Shown here: piece by piece, positions 8,121 through 16,966 of the stretch
How the letters are laid out: every line of letters starts with the position of its first letter
Position numbering within the stretch: position 1 is the first letter of the stretch
Assembly (NCBI GenBank): GCA_017454765.1
Contig: JAFTCJ010000012.1
Coordinates: forward strand, 1-48,260
Length of the DNA stretch: 48,260 bases
Source: Erysipelotrichaceae bacterium
Lineage (GTDB): Bacteria; Bacillota_I; Bacilli_A; Erysipelotrichales; Erysipelotrichaceae
Direction of reading: 5' to 3'
Program-made: the position numbers and the translations under genes
The notes under the pieces: model-generated
What the model was told of the DNA's origin: nothing
Seen by the model: the letters and a program-made list of their open reading frames with translations, nothing else
Database searches by the model: none

Positions 8121-8921
8121 TTATACGTGCTTCTTCAGGAAATCGAGCACGATGTTCTGAATGGCTTCCTGAGTAAAGAGGGTATCACAGTGCATAGCGC
8201 CCTCTACGAGATAGTAATCGGAATCGGAGCCGTTTTCCACCAGCAGGTCATAGAGGCATCTGCTGGAAGACGGATCGACCAGTGCGTCATTGTCTCCCTG
8301 GAAGAACAGGAACGGCGGAGCGTCCTTGGTGACATAGGTCCTCGGATCGACTTCCTTTACCAGTTTCTCGTCATCCCAGATGTGTTTCCCGACCAGGAGG
8401 TCTTCCAGCGAGAAGAAGTCCGCGCCTTCCTTCATGTTCGGGAAATCTCCCGGAGTGTAGTAGCAGACCGCTGCTTTTGTGCCTTCGGTCATTGCGGCGA
8501 TCGCCGCGAGCTGTCCACCGGCGGAATCTCCCGCGATGGCGATGCGGTCCGGATCGATATTGAACTCTTCGTGATGGGCTTTCAGGTAGGCGATCGCCTC
8601 CCGGATGTCTTCCATCGGAGCCGGCCAGATATTGTTGGCATCGACGGAGTATTCCACACTCGCTACTGCGAATCCCTGATAGACATAGGCGCTCAGTTCG
8701 CCAAGGCGCAGTGCCGGAGAGACGTTCCTCCATCCTCCTCCTTCGAGCCAGATCAGTACCGGAGTCTTCGGGTTCTCATGATGGAAAAACATCGGGATTT
8801 CGATATGCATCCGTAACGGATGGTAATCTCTTCCCCATCTCGATCTGCGGTTGGAATAATAGATATCGTTATAGACCAGGACTTCCGGTCTTGTCTCTTC
8901 GACTTTGATCTGATGATACAT
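8121..8921 (-). CDS. Alpha/beta hydrolase, HSL-like, with EGGG replacing HGGG
   Basis: 266 residues resembling hormone-sensitive-lipase-type esterases. The nucleophile elbow is GDSAGG with Ser133. Acid and base candidates are Asp212 or Asp216 (QGDNDALVD) and His244 (EGAMHCD). The usual HGGG oxyanion motif reads EGGGW at 60-64, so the His is Glu. This is seen in some family members and need not abolish activity. GAGGAAGAC precedes ATG 8921. It is cotranscribed with the second esterase, downstream of the sugar ABC operon terminator. Together they suggest deacylation of an imported ester, but this is inference from position. Confidence 0.8.
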   Translation of the reverse strand: MYHQIKVEETRPEVLVYNDIYYSNRRSRWGRDYHPLRMHIEIPMFFHHENPKTPVLIWLEGGGWRNVSPALRLGELSAYVYQGFAVASVEYSVDANNIWPAPMEDIREAIAYLKAHHEEFNIDPDRIAIAGDSAGGQLAAIAAMTEGTKAAVCYYTPGDFPNMKEGADFFSLEDLLVGKHIWDDEKLVKEVDPRTYVTKDAPPFLFFQGDNDALVDPSSSRCLYDLLVENGSDSDYYLVEGAMHCDTLFTQEAIQNIVLDFLKKHV

Positions 8922-8960
8922 GATATGTCTTCCTCCTCTGTCTCTATTTTACCAAAGAAA

Positions 8961-8982
8961 AAGCCCATCTTCCGATGGGCTT
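8961..8982 (-). terminator. Terminator of the sugar ABC operon
   Basis: AAGCCCATC (8961-8969) pairs with GATGGGCTT (8974-8982) over a TTCC loop. Read on the minus strand it is followed by TTTTTCTTT, just downstream of the substrate-binding protein gene. Confidence 0.85.
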
Positions 8983-8988
8983 GATGGA

Positions 8989-10032
8989 TTACTGAGCGGC
9001 AGCGACGTCTTCTGCAGTGAAGGAGACGACCGGGAAGAAGAAGATCTTCTCAGCAGTCAGTTCACTGTCGTGCTGACCCATGGTGACTTCAAAGATCAGG
9101 TTGAGTTCCGGGTTGTAGGTACCGGTAGCACGGATGAAGGACTCATTCTGGAGGGAAGAGACCATCTTGGAAGCCAGCGTGTCATCGTAGTCACAGGAGA
9201 ATACGGCGAAGTGTTCGACATCGAGCTGATTGCGGTATGCCTGGAGCTGTTCATCGACAGCCATGGCGATGGAAGCGAAGTGGCAGATGACGACCTGGAC
9301 ATCCGGGTGTTCGATCATCATCTGGTCGACGAAGTTCTGAGCCTGAGACATATCTTCGGCTGTCATTTCATATTCCGCGAGGAGATCTACCTTCGGGTTG
9401 TCGGCGATGGTACGGAGACCTTCCGCTCTGGCGATGTTGGCTTCATTGTTCGGAAGAGAGACGATGACGGTCTTGACGGACTTGTCCGCTGCATCCGGGA
9501 ACGTCTTGGCGATCCAGTCGTTGGCGTTCGCGACGTTCTGTTCACCAATGGCCTTCTGGTTGGCGGAAGTGCAGGAATCATAGTAAGAGCAGTCTCTGCC
9601 GAATTCGAAGGCGAAGGAGTGGATGTTCATGCCGTCTTTTCTCAAAGCGACCAGCGTTTCCTTGACGGCTTCTTCATCGACCGGGCAGACGATCAGGTCG
9701 GTAACGCCCATGGTCTTGAAGTTTTCCAGCTGCGTGATCTGCGTAGAGATGTTACCGTCTGCGGATTCACAAGTGACCTGCATTCCGGCTGCTTTTGCCT
9801 GATCTTCGATCAGATCGCAGAGCTGTACGTAGAACGGAGCAGCGAGCGTCGGCATGGAGATGGCGAGATAACGGCCTTCGGTCTTGCCGTGCGGGTTGTT
9901 GTCGATTTCCTTCGGATCGACTTCAACGACCGGTTCCGGTTCCGGATTGTCGGCAGGCTTTTCGCCGGATCCGCAGGCAGCGAGAGACAGGACCATCAGC
10001 GTGCTGATGAGTAAGAGAAATAACTTTTTCAT
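8989..10032 (-). CDS. Sugar ABC transporter substrate-binding lipoprotein
   Basis: 347 residues. Lipoprotein signal with LAAC lipobox (Cys20), then an acidic Pro/Glu linker and a periplasmic-binding-protein fold of the ribose/galactose (type I) class: two alpha/beta lobes with motifs such as DLIVCPVDEEAV and VVICHFASIAMA. It should capture a sugar or related ligand at the membrane surface and deliver it to the permease encoded just upstream. It is the last gene of the ATPase-permease-binding protein operon. The ligand cannot be assigned from sequence by eye; RbsB-, autoinducer-2- or other pentose-binding relatives are possible. Confidence 0.85.
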   Translation of the reverse strand: MKKLFLLLISTLMVLSLAACGSGEKPADNPEPEPVVEVDPKEIDNNPHGKTEGRYLAISMPTLAAPFYVQLCDLIEDQAKAAGMQVTCESADGNISTQITQLENFKTMGVTDLIVCPVDEEAVKETLVALRKDGMNIHSFAFEFGRDCSYYDSCTSANQKAIGEQNVANANDWIAKTFPDAADKSVKTVIVSLPNNEANIARAEGLRTIADNPKVDLLAEYEMTAEDMSQAQNFVDQMMIEHPDVQVVICHFASIAMAVDEQLQAYRNQLDVEHFAVFSCDYDDTLASKMVSSLQNESFIRATGTYNPELNLIFEVTMGQHDSELTAEKIFFFPVVSFTAEDVAAAQ

Positions 10033-10070
10033 TTTCTATCCTTTCTTTTTATCTTAAACAGGGTCTCTGT

Positions 10071-11051
10071 TTAATTCTTTTCTTCCGTCGTCTTGTCGAC
10101 AACGATCTTGCGGTGAGTCATCTGATAGACGTCGAAGCCGATCGCCGCCAACATGATGATGCCCTTGGCGATGAACTGGACATAGGTTCCCCAGCCGGCA
10201 AGCTGCATCCCGTTGGCCAGGATGGCCATGATCAGGATCCCGGCGACGACACCGGAGAGTTTTCCTTCACCGCCTCGGATCGAGACTCCTCCTAAGAGGA
10301 TCCCGGTAATGACCGTGAATTCCGTTCCCGGCCCCGTACCGGAGTGGGCGGTACCGACTCTCGATATCAGCATGATCGTGCCCAGCGCGACGAAGAGTCC
10401 TTCGAAAAAACCGATCATGAGTTTCGTCTTCGTGACGTTGATTCCGGAGAGTCTCGCGGCTTCTTCATTACCGCCCAGGGCGTAGATATATCTGCCGTAG
10501 TAGGTCTTATTCAAGAAGATCGACATGATGACGACGAAGAGGAAGGTGATCAGGACCGCGAACGGGATCGGGCCGACGTAGCCTTTGGCGATGAACTTGA
10601 ACATGGCATCGAATCCGCTGAGGTTCTTGGATTCCGAAATCGTGAAGGAGATGCCGTTGTATACCGTCATCGTTCCGACGGTCACCATCAGCAGGGTGAT
10701 CTTCAGCTTCAAGGCGAGGAAGGTGTTGATCTCCGAGAGGATGATCCCTTCCGCAATGGCGATCAGGATCAGCCACGGGGTAGGCATGCCCAGTTTCTGG
10801 ACCAGAAGTCCCATCGTGACCCCGATCAGAGACATCTGATATCCGACCGATAAGTCGATCTGTCCGGCCATCATGACCAGAGTGATCCCGATGGCACAGG
10901 TGATGATGTAGGCGTTCTGGTTGAGGATGTTGATGACGTTGGCTATCGAGAAGAAGTTCGGAGAGATGAAGGAAAAGATGATGGATACAGCCAGGAGTAT
11001 CAACCATGGCATATTGTTCCGGACGATCTTCTGTATGTTCATGTTTTTCAT
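10071..11051 (-). CDS. Sugar ABC transporter permease (RbsC family)
   Basis: 326 residues with about 8-10 TM helices and the family segment MAGQIDLSVG near residue 62, followed by the conserved EAARLSGINV cytoplasmic loop that contacts the ATPase. It forms the membrane channel of a ribose-type importer. Its ATG lies 1 nt after the stop of the ATPase gene, so translation is probably coupled. The binding protein follows 38 nt downstream. Confidence 0.9.
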   Translation of the reverse strand: MKNMNIQKIVRNNMPWLILLAVSIIFSFISPNFFSIANVINILNQNAYIITCAIGITLVMMAGQIDLSVGYQMSLIGVTMGLLVQKLGMPTPWLILIAIAEGIILSEINTFLALKLKITLLMVTVGTMTVYNGISFTISESKNLSGFDAMFKFIAKGYVGPIPFAVLITFLFVVIMSIFLNKTYYGRYIYALGGNEEAARLSGINVTKTKLMIGFFEGLFVALGTIMLISRVGTAHSGTGPGTEFTVITGILLGGVSIRGGEGKLSGVVAGILIMAILANGMQLAGWGTYVQFIAKGIIMLAAIGFDVYQMTHRKIVVDKTTEEKN

Positions 11052-11052
11052 G

Positions 11053-12543
11053 TCATTCCTCCTTTATCCCGGATGCGAGTTTCAGTATATAGCGGGAATC
11101 GAAACGCTCCTTCGGCACTTCGCCCATCATGTCTCCTTCATGCAGGACCAGGATCCGGTCGGACATGCCGATCAGTTCCTCCATTTCCGAAGAGATCATG
11201 ATGATCGAAACGCCGCGTTCGGCGATCTCGTTCATGAGTTTGTAGATATCGTGCTTGACTCCGATATCGATGCCCCTGGTCGGTTCATCGAAGATCAGGA
11301 TGTCGGTATCCGCGGCGAAGGTCTTCGCCAGTACGGTCTTCTGCTGGTTTCCTCCGGAGAGGTTCCGCACCAGCTGTTCCAGCGACGGAGCTTTGATCTG
11401 GAAGGTCTTCGAGAGTTCCTCCGCTTTCTTTTCCATCTTCTTATCATCCACGAAGATCCCTCTGGCATCCTTCTTCAGAGCCATGATGACGCTGTTCCAG
11501 AGGATGGAGTAATTGAGGAAGGCTCCTTCTCCCTTGCGGTCTTCCGGGATCAGTCCGATCCCGCAGGCGACCGCGTCTTCCGGATTGCGGAAGGTGACTT
11601 CCTTTCCCTTGACCCGGATGATGCCTTTTTCTTTCGGCACAGCTCCGTAGAGTACTTTGGCGAGTTCGGTACGTCCCGCTCCGACCAGTCCGGCCAGACC
11701 GAGTATCTCTCCTTTATGCAGGACAAAGGAAATATCCCGGTCACCGTTTCCATACAGGTGTTCCACTTCCAGGACCGCTTCTCCGATCGGGGAATGACGT
11801 TCCGGATAGGTCTCGCTGATTTCCCGTCCGACCATCATCGTGATCAGGGAGTGCGTATCGACCTCACTGATCGGACCGGTAAAGATGTGTTTTCCGTCTC
11901 TCATGACCGTCACGTCATCGGAGATCCGGAAGATCTCTTCCATCCGGTGCGAGATATAGATGACCGTGACTCCTTCTTCCTTCAGATGGGTGATGACATC
12001 AAAGAGTTTATCGACGTCTTTATTGGACAATGTCGCGCTCGGTTCATCCATGATGAGGACTTTCACGTTTCGTACCAGGGATTTGGTGATCTCGACGAAC
12101 TGCTGTTCCGCTACCGACAGAGTCGATACCATCGCATCCGGATCGAGCCGGATATCCAGCCTGTCCATGACTTCGTTCAATCTTTCCCTCATCTTTTTCG
12201 TATCCGGGAAGAACTTTCCTCCGACCCGGTAACCCAAAAAGACATTCTCCAGAACAGAAAGCGAAGGCACGAGATTGTATTCCTGATATATGACACCGAT
12301 CCCGAGTTCTCCGGACAATGCCGGGTTCATGCGTGAATATGATTTTTCATCTACATAGATCGTTCCGCTGTCCGGAACGACGGCACCGCTGATCACCTTG
12401 ATCAGTGTGGATTTTCCGGCACCGTTTTCTCCTACGAGGGAATGTACGTGTCCTTTCTCTATGGAGAAGGATACGCCGTCCAGAGCTTTGACACCCGGAT
12501 AGATCTTGACGATCGAATCAAGGCGTATTGCGTTATCCATCAA
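11053..12543 (-). CDS. Sugar ABC transporter ATP-binding protein (RbsA-like, two NBDs)
   Basis: 496 residues with two nucleotide-binding domains in tandem, as in RbsA/MglA. The first has Walker A GENGAGKST near residue 37, a signature LSVAEQQ and Walker B LIMDEP. The second has the degenerate GLVGAGRTEL loop typical of this family, signature LSGGNQQK and LIFDEPTRG. It powers import through the permease encoded downstream. GGGAGGG precedes ATG 12543. It is the first gene of the operon, with a promoter and operator-like palindrome at 12566-12587. Confidence 0.92.
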   Translation of the reverse strand: MMDNAIRLDSIVKIYPGVKALDGVSFSIEKGHVHSLVGENGAGKSTLIKVISGAVVPDSGTIYVDEKSYSRMNPALSGELGIGVIYQEYNLVPSLSVLENVFLGYRVGGKFFPDTKKMRERLNEVMDRLDIRLDPDAMVSTLSVAEQQFVEITKSLVRNVKVLIMDEPSATLSNKDVDKLFDVITHLKEEGVTVIYISHRMEEIFRISDDVTVMRDGKHIFTGPISEVDTHSLITMMVGREISETYPERHSPIGEAVLEVEHLYGNGDRDISFVLHKGEILGLAGLVGAGRTELAKVLYGAVPKEKGIIRVKGKEVTFRNPEDAVACGIGLIPEDRKGEGAFLNYSILWNSVIMALKKDARGIFVDDKKMEKKAEELSKTFQIKAPSLEQLVRNLSGGNQQKTVLAKTFAADTDILIFDEPTRGIDIGVKHDIYKLMNEIAERGVSIIMISSEMEELIGMSDRILVLHEGDMMGEVPKERFDSRYILKLASGIKEE

Positions 12544-12565
12544 TGACCCTCCCTATACCATTCCC

Positions 12566-12587
12566 ATTGTACCATCGTTTCCATGGT
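12566..12587 (-). promoter_or_regulatory. ABC operon promoter with operator-like palindrome
   Basis: Minus-strand TACAAT (12571-12566) is a candidate -10. ACCAT and ATGGT (12571-12587) form an inverted repeat around CGTTTCC directly upstream, where a LacI-type repressor or CcpA could bind. The match to a cre site is imperfect. No regulator gene is adjacent. Confidence 0.35.
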
Positions 12588-12603
12588 TTATCTTGGGGAA
12601 TAT

Positions 12604-12627
12604 AAGAAAAAACGCCTTCCGGCGTTT
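12604..12627 (-). terminator. Orphan minus-strand terminator upstream of the ABC operon
   Basis: AAACGCC (12610-12616) and GGCGTTT (12621-12627) form a stem with a TTCC loop; read on the minus strand, TTTTTTCTT follows. No minus-strand gene now lies between it and the guaA terminator at 12876-12903. It may be a second guard against guaA read-through, or belong to a gene that has been lost. Confidence 0.7.
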
Positions 12628-12875
12628 CTCTGTGAAATGGTGGACACTAATACATTGATACATCATGTATATTATGTTTTTGACTGAATATTTATGAATT
12701 TGAAGGTATATCTGGTATTTGAATGTATATTATTTGATAGATTTTTCCACGAATTTTCCACGAATTCATCATATCTGTTAAAGAGGATCAGTTCACTTAA
12801 CTATGTCTGCTTTGAGAATACGACAAATAATAGACAAGGCTGTTATAAGGGGAGCATATTGGGAGCACGAAAACT
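12628..12875. repeat. AT-rich gene-free stretch with 11-bp-period direct repeats next to guaA
   Basis: No credible gene is present. TTTTCCACGAA occurs twice head-to-tail (12743-12753, 12754-12764). GGGAGCA occurs twice with the same 11-bp period (12850-12856, 12861-12867). ATGTATATTAT occurs at 12665-12675 and 12723-12733, and ATACAT-C-ATGTAT is a palindrome near 12658-12670. Paired direct repeats one helical turn apart are the usual look of integrase arm-binding sites, and they lie beside the guaA 3' end. Interpreted as an attachment-site arm remnant; no integrase gene is present. Confidence 0.45.
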
Positions 12876-12903
12876 AAAAAAGCCTTTATTTAAAGGCTTT
12901 TTT
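12876..12903. terminator. guaA terminator
   Basis: AAAAAAGCCTTTA (12876-12888) and TAAAGGCTTTTTT (12891-12903) form a perfect stem with a TT loop and T-runs on both sides, 13 nt beyond the guaA stop. Confidence 0.9.
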
Positions 12904-12915
12904 GATTGTTTTCGT

Positions 12916-13884
12916 CTATTCCCACTCGATTGTACTGACCGGTTTATCGGAGAAATCCCAGAGCACTCTGTTGATGCCCGGTACTTCCTTGATGATCCTG
13001 TCTCTGATCCTGTATAAGGTCTTGTATGGGATCTCGTAGGATTTTGCGGTAACAGCGTCTCTGGTGTTGATAGCTCTGATGACAGCTGCCCAGCCCATGT
13101 AACGCTTGCCGTCCTTGATGCCGGTGGACTTCAGATCGGGAATGACACAGAAGTACTGCCAGGGTCTGTCTTTGAGCTTGCCGATCTCTTCCCTGACGAT
13201 GGCGTCTGCTTCCCTCAAGGCATTGAGTCTGTCTTTCGTGATGGCGCCGACGCATCTGACGCCCAGTCCCGGACCCGGGAACGGCTGCCTGTAGACCATC
13301 GTCTTGGGCAGACCTAACGCTTCACCGACGACTCTGACCTCGTCCTTGTAGAGGTATTTGACCGGTTCGACCAGTTCAAAGTCGAATTCCTTAGGCATGC
13401 CGCCGACATTGTGATGGGCTTTGACACCTTTTGATTCCAGGATGTCGGGGTAGATGGTCCCCTGCGCAAGATATTTCACGTTTTTGATCTTCTTTGCTTC
13501 TTTTGTGAAAACTTCGATGAAGACTCTGCCGATGATCTTTCTCTTCTGTTCCGGATCGGATACGCCTTTGAGTTCCTTGAGGAACTTGTTTGAAGCATCG
13601 ACATATTTCAGGTTGGCACCGAGGTTCTTTTCAAACACTTCGATGACCTGTTCCGATTCGCCTTTCCTCAGCAGTCCGTGATTGACATGTACACAGACCA
13701 GGTTCTTGCCGATGGCTCTGATCAGAAGGGCCGCGACGACCGATGAGTCGACACCGCCGGATAATGCCAGCAGCACTTTTTCATCACCGACCTGTTTTCT
13801 GATCGCTTCGATCTGCTGGTCGATGAATCTGTCCGCTGCTTTCTTTGTTGTGATGCGTTTTAAACTTGCAGGTCTTTTATCCAT
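12916..13884 (-). CDS. guaA: GMP synthase, ATP-pyrophosphatase and dimerisation domains only
   Basis: 322 residues covering only the synthetase half of GMP synthase, which adenylates XMP and aminates it to GMP. The PP-loop SGGVDS is at 42-47. The C-terminal dimerisation domain ends in the conserved S-T-I-E-W-E. Bacterial GuaA is normally about 510-525 residues with an N-terminal class I glutamine amidotransferase. That domain is absent, and the upstream DNA is IMP dehydrogenase, so it has not simply been cut off by the start choice. The enzyme may pair with a separate glutaminase, as in archaea, or use ammonia. It overlaps guaB by 8 nt, with GGAGGT before its ATG, so translation is coupled. 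Its last 21 bases are the probable attachment core (12919-12939). Confidence 0.93.
   Translation of the reverse strand: MDKRPASLKRITTKKAADRFIDQQIEAIRKQVGDEKVLLALSGGVDSSVVAALLIRAIGKNLVCVHVNHGLLRKGESEQVIEVFEKNLGANLKYVDASNKFLKELKGVSDPEQKRKIIGRVFIEVFTKEAKKIKNVKYLAQGTIYPDILESKGVKAHHNVGGMPKEFDFELVEPVKYLYKDEVRVVGEALGLPKTMVYRQPFPGPGLGVRCVGAITKDRLNALREADAIVREEIGKLKDRPWQYFCVIPDLKSTGIKDGKRYMGWAAVIRAINTRDAVTAKSYEIPYKTLYRIRDRIIKEVPGINRVLWDFSDKPVSTIEWE
12919..12939 (-). other. guaA 3'-end attachment core
   Basis: The final seven sense codons of guaA. The same codons, with silent changes, recur at 6145-6165 in the same orientation. The guaA 3' end is an established integration target for genomic islands and ICEs in several bacterial groups. 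Use of this site here is inferred. Confidence 0.5.
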
Positions 13885-15388
13885 TTGCTTTACCTCCGCT
13901 GCTGTTTTTCAGTAAGACATCGTGTGCGCCGCCTTCGACGATCGAAGTGGATGATACCAGAGTGAGCTTCGCTTTCTTTTGGAATTCGGGGATCGTGACG
14001 GCTCCGCAGTTGCACATGGTCGATTTGATCTTATAAGTTGTCAGTCTGACGTTTTCCTTCAGGCTTCCGGCATATGGCACATAGGAATCGACGCCTTCCT
14101 CAAAGGAGAGCTTGGAGGCACCGCCCATGTCGTATCTCTGCCAGTTGCGGGCTCTGGCCGAACCTTCGCCCCAGTATTCTTTATAGTAGGTTCCGTTGAT
14201 CATGACCTTGTTGGTCGGTGATTCATCGAATCTTGCGAAATATCTTCCCAGCATCACGAAGTCGGCACCCATGGCAAGCGCCAGTGTGATGTGATGGTCG
14301 TAGACGACACCGCCGTCGGAACATACGGGAACGTAGACACCGGTCTTCTTGTAGTAGGCATCTCTGGCCTTGCATACTTCCATGATGGCTGATGCCTGGC
14401 CTCTGCCGATGCCTTTCGTCTCTCTGGTGATGCAGATACTGCCGCCGCCGATACCGACTTTGACGAAGTCCGCTCCGGCATCCGCCAGGAAGTTGAAGCC
14501 TTCCGCATCGACGACATTGCCGGCTCCGCATCTGACCTTTCCTTTGTATTTCTTTCTGATCCAGTCCAGGGTCTCCGCCTGCCAGTCGGAGAATCCTTCG
14601 GAAGAATCGATGCACAGCACATCGACGCCTGCTTTGACCAGTGCCGGAACTCTGTCCTTGTAGTCTCTGGAGTTGATGCCGGCTCCGACGATATATCTCT
14701 TGTCATCATCCAGCAGTTCATCCGGATGATCCTTGTGTGATTCATAGTCCTTTCTGAAGACCAGTGATCTCAGGTTGCCTTTCTTGTCTACGATCGGCAA
14801 GGTATTCAGCTTGTGATCCCAGATGATGTCGTTTGCTTCAGAGAGAGTGACATCGTCTGTTGCGGTGATCAGTTTGTTTTTCGGTGTCATGAATGTTTCG
14901 ACCTTGGCATCCATCGGCGTTCTGGAGATGCGGTAGTCTCTTGATGTGACCAGGCCCAGGAGTTTTCCGCTTCCCGTACCGTCTTCGGTAACGGCGATCG
15001 TGGAGTGGGATGTCCTTTCCTTGAGATCCAGCACATCTTTGAGTGTCGCATCGGGACGGATGTTGGAATCACTCGGTACGAAACCGGCTTTATAGGATTT
15101 GGCCTTTCTGACCATCTCCGCCTGTGACTCAATGCTCTGGGCACCGAAAATGAAGGCAACGCCTCCCTCGGCCGCCAGGGCAACGGCCAGCTGATTTCCG
15201 GATACTGACTGCATGATCGCCGATACCATCGGGATGTTCATCATAAGGTCGGATTTTTCGCCTTTCTTATAACGGACGAGCGGCGTCTTGAGCGACACAT
15301 TGTCCGGCGTGCACTTCTTGGTGGTATGTCCCGGTATCAGCAGATATTCATTAAAGGTATGAGATACTTCACTGATCAGTTTTGCCAT
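13877..15388 (-). CDS. guaB: IMP dehydrogenase
   Basis: 503 residues. Oxidises IMP to XMP with NAD+, the committed step of GMP synthesis, feeding guaA directly downstream. The catalytic loop [10 protein letters not shown] carries Cys319. A CBS-pair insert lies near 110-215 (FMTP, LPIVD motifs). The mobile flap appears as [11 protein letters not shown] followed by EEGVDS. The start at 15388 is chosen for AAAGGAG 8 nt upstream; the frame is open to 15427 without a ribosome site. It overlaps guaA by 8 nt. It may have its own promoter and operator at 15410-15454. Confidence 0.95.
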   Translation of the reverse strand: MAKLISEVSHTFNEYLLIPGHTTKKCTPDNVSLKTPLVRYKKGEKSDLMMNIPMVSAIMQSVSGNQLAVALAAEGGVAFIFGAQSIESQAEMVRKAKSYKAGFVPSDSNIRPDATLKDVLDLKERTSHSTIAVTEDGTGSGKLLGLVTSRDYRISRTPMDAKVETFMTPKNKLITATDDVTLSEANDIIWDHKLNTLPIVDKKGNLRSLVFRKDYESHKDHPDELLDDDKRYIVGAGINSRDYKDRVPALVKAGVDVLCIDSSEGFSDWQAETLDWIRKKYKGKVRCGAGNVVDAEGFNFLADAGADFVKVGIGGGSICITRETKGIGRGQASAIMEVCKARDAYYKKTGVYVPVCSDGGVVYDHHITLALAMGADFVMLGRYFARFDESPTNKVMINGTYYKEYWGEGSARARNWQRYDMGGASKLSFEEGVDSYVPYAGSLKENVRLTTYKIKSTMCNCGAVTIPEFQKKAKLTLVSSTSIVEGGAHDVLLKNSSGGKANG

Positions 15389-15409
15389 GATTTTCTCCTT
15401 TAAATACAA

Positions 15410-15454
15410 CAATACTTTAGCTCTCACTAAAGTATTGAATTTTAATATATTATA
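15410..15454 (-). promoter_or_regulatory. guaBA promoter with 11-bp inverted repeat at the start of the transcript
   Basis: Minus-strand TATAAT is at 15454-15449. CAATACTTTAG (15410-15420) and CTAAAGTATTG (15427-15437) form a perfect 11-bp inverted repeat with a 6-nt spacer, lying just after the expected transcription start and before the guaB ribosome site. It could be a repressor operator or an mRNA hairpin that tunes guaB translation. No T-run follows, so it is not a terminator. Confidence 0.45.
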
Positions 15455-15463
15455 TATCTTTTT

Positions 15464-16888
15464 TTATCCTTGTGCTCTGTCTCCTAATGTCAGGATCAGA
15501 TTCAGGATGATGCCTGCGATCGCCGCACCGGCAACACAGGGAATGTTCATTGAGAAGAAGGGGATCGTGCCGCCGAAAGCGTACTGTCCGCCTAAGCCGA
15601 TGATGCATACCAGGGCGATGACGGCGATGTTTTTGGAATCGAACATCGAGACGCCTTTGTCGATCAGGATCGCAATACCCTGGGCTGCGATCGCACCGAA
15701 GCAGTATACTTCAATGCCGCCGATGACAGCCAGAGGAATGCCGTAGATGATCTGGATCAGCGGTGTGAAGCAGGAGACGACCATCGCGATGATCGAAGCG
15801 ACGAACAGCACCGGTACTGAGAAGACTCTGGTAATGGCCATCAGGGAAATGTTTTCGCCGTAGTTGGTTCCGGCAGGTCCGCCGACAAAACCGGAGACCA
15901 TGTCGCACAGACCGTCACCGATCAGGTTCTCACCCAGCAGCCCGACCAGGTCGTATCTGCCTTTTCCTTTTTCCCTGGCGACGTCATTGACATAGATGTC
16001 AAGCTGGTACATGTGGGCCGTCGATTCGGGGATCGTGGCGATCGCGATCGGCATGATACCGATCAGCGCCTGCCATGAGAACTTCGGGAAGGTGAATGCC
16101 GGCAAGGCAAAGAAGGATCCATCACCCAGTCTGAAGGATGAAGCCGCCAGTGCTTCAGCCGGTACCGAGCGGAAGAGATTGACGCCGCCGGCGAAGTTGA
16201 ACACAGCTGCCAGGACGCATCCGGTAAGGACACCCAATAATAAGGGGAGCTGTGACATCAGGCCTTTCAGATATCTGGCATAGATGCAGGTGGACAGGAA
16301 AGTGACCAGTCCGACGATCAGCCAGGCCGTCGCAACAGCAGAGCCCTGAGTGACATCCAGTCCGTTGACGGAATTGCCGATACCTAGGAAGTCGGCCATG
16401 GCGTTTCCTGCCAGGGTCAGACCGATGACCATCGAGACCGAACCGGTAATGGAAGCCGGGAGGAATTTCTCAACTTTTTCCGCACCGAACTTCTTGACGA
16501 TCAGGCCGGCTGCGATCGATACGAAACCGGACATGATGATACCGAACTGAGCTTTGGAGATCAGTTCCGGCGGAAGGATGCCGCTTGCCTGCCAGGAGGC
16601 GATCTGCTCGGCAGAACCTTCAGCCAGAGCCATGGCACTGACGGCAGACAGATAAGCGAACGATGATCCGTAATACAGCGGGATCCTGCGCTTCGTGATC
16701 AGAATAAAACACAGGGTCGCAAGTCCGGACGCGAAAATCGTCGTTGAGACCTGAAACCCTGTGATCAGAGCAACCGTGATTGTAGCAGGGAACATGACGA
16801 TGACCTGCTGCAGTGCATAAAGCATCAGCTTCCCGAAGGAAGGTGTTTCATCAGGCAGGTAACCGGTTTTTTGATTCTTGTCAGACAT
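15464..16888 (-). CDS. NCS2-family nucleobase permease (xanthine/uracil type)
   Basis: 474 residues with about 12-14 TM helices, of the SLC23/NCS2 family that imports xanthine, uric acid, guanine or uracil by proton symport. Family features include the early ALQQVIVMFPATITV segment, GGPAGTNYGENI near residue 330, and the following IGG helix. The genes for the two enzymes turning IMP into GMP lie directly downstream, so a purine base, especially xanthine or guanine, is the likeliest substrate. AGAGGGG precedes ATG 16888. The leader carries a candidate attenuator. Confidence 0.88.
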   Translation of the reverse strand: MSDKNQKTGYLPDETPSFGKLMLYALQQVIVMFPATITVALITGFQVSTTIFASGLATLCFILITKRRIPLYYGSSFAYLSAVSAMALAEGSAEQIASWQASGILPPELISKAQFGIIMSGFVSIAAGLIVKKFGAEKVEKFLPASITGSVSMVIGLTLAGNAMADFLGIGNSVNGLDVTQGSAVATAWLIVGLVTFLSTCIYARYLKGLMSQLPLLLGVLTGCVLAAVFNFAGGVNLFRSVPAEALAASSFRLGDGSFFALPAFTFPKFSWQALIGIMPIAIATIPESTAHMYQLDIYVNDVAREKGKGRYDLVGLLGENLIGDGLCDMVSGFVGGPAGTNYGENISLMAITRVFSVPVLFVASIIAMVVSCFTPLIQIIYGIPLAVIGGIEVYCFGAIAAQGIAILIDKGVSMFDSKNIAVIALVCIIGLGGQYAFGGTIPFFSMNIPCVAGAAIAGIILNLILTLGDRAQG

Positions 16889-16918
16889 ATATTTACCCCT
16901 CTTTCAATGGGCCTGATC

Positions 16919-16966
16919 TTAAAGAAAAAGATCCCCCTTCCGGAGGATCACAGATACCTTCTGCAT
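16919..16966 (-). CDS. Possible 15-residue leader peptide of the permease-guaBA operon
   Basis: A short ORF (M-Q-K-V-S-V-I-L-R-K-G-D-L-F-L, stop) with GGAGG 10 nt before its ATG at 16966. It runs straight through the terminator hairpin at 16921-16949 and stops within the region that follows. Its ribosome site is also the 5' arm of the antiterminator stem, so ribosome loading and RNA folding would compete. It may be chance. Confidence 0.35.
   Translation of the reverse strand: MQKVSVILRKGDLFL

Noticed and set aside
12694..13017. Plus-strand ORF of 107 codons running into guaA
   Set aside because: Its second half is antisense to the conserved guaA 3' end and it reads through the guaA terminator; no ribosome site or recognisable motif.
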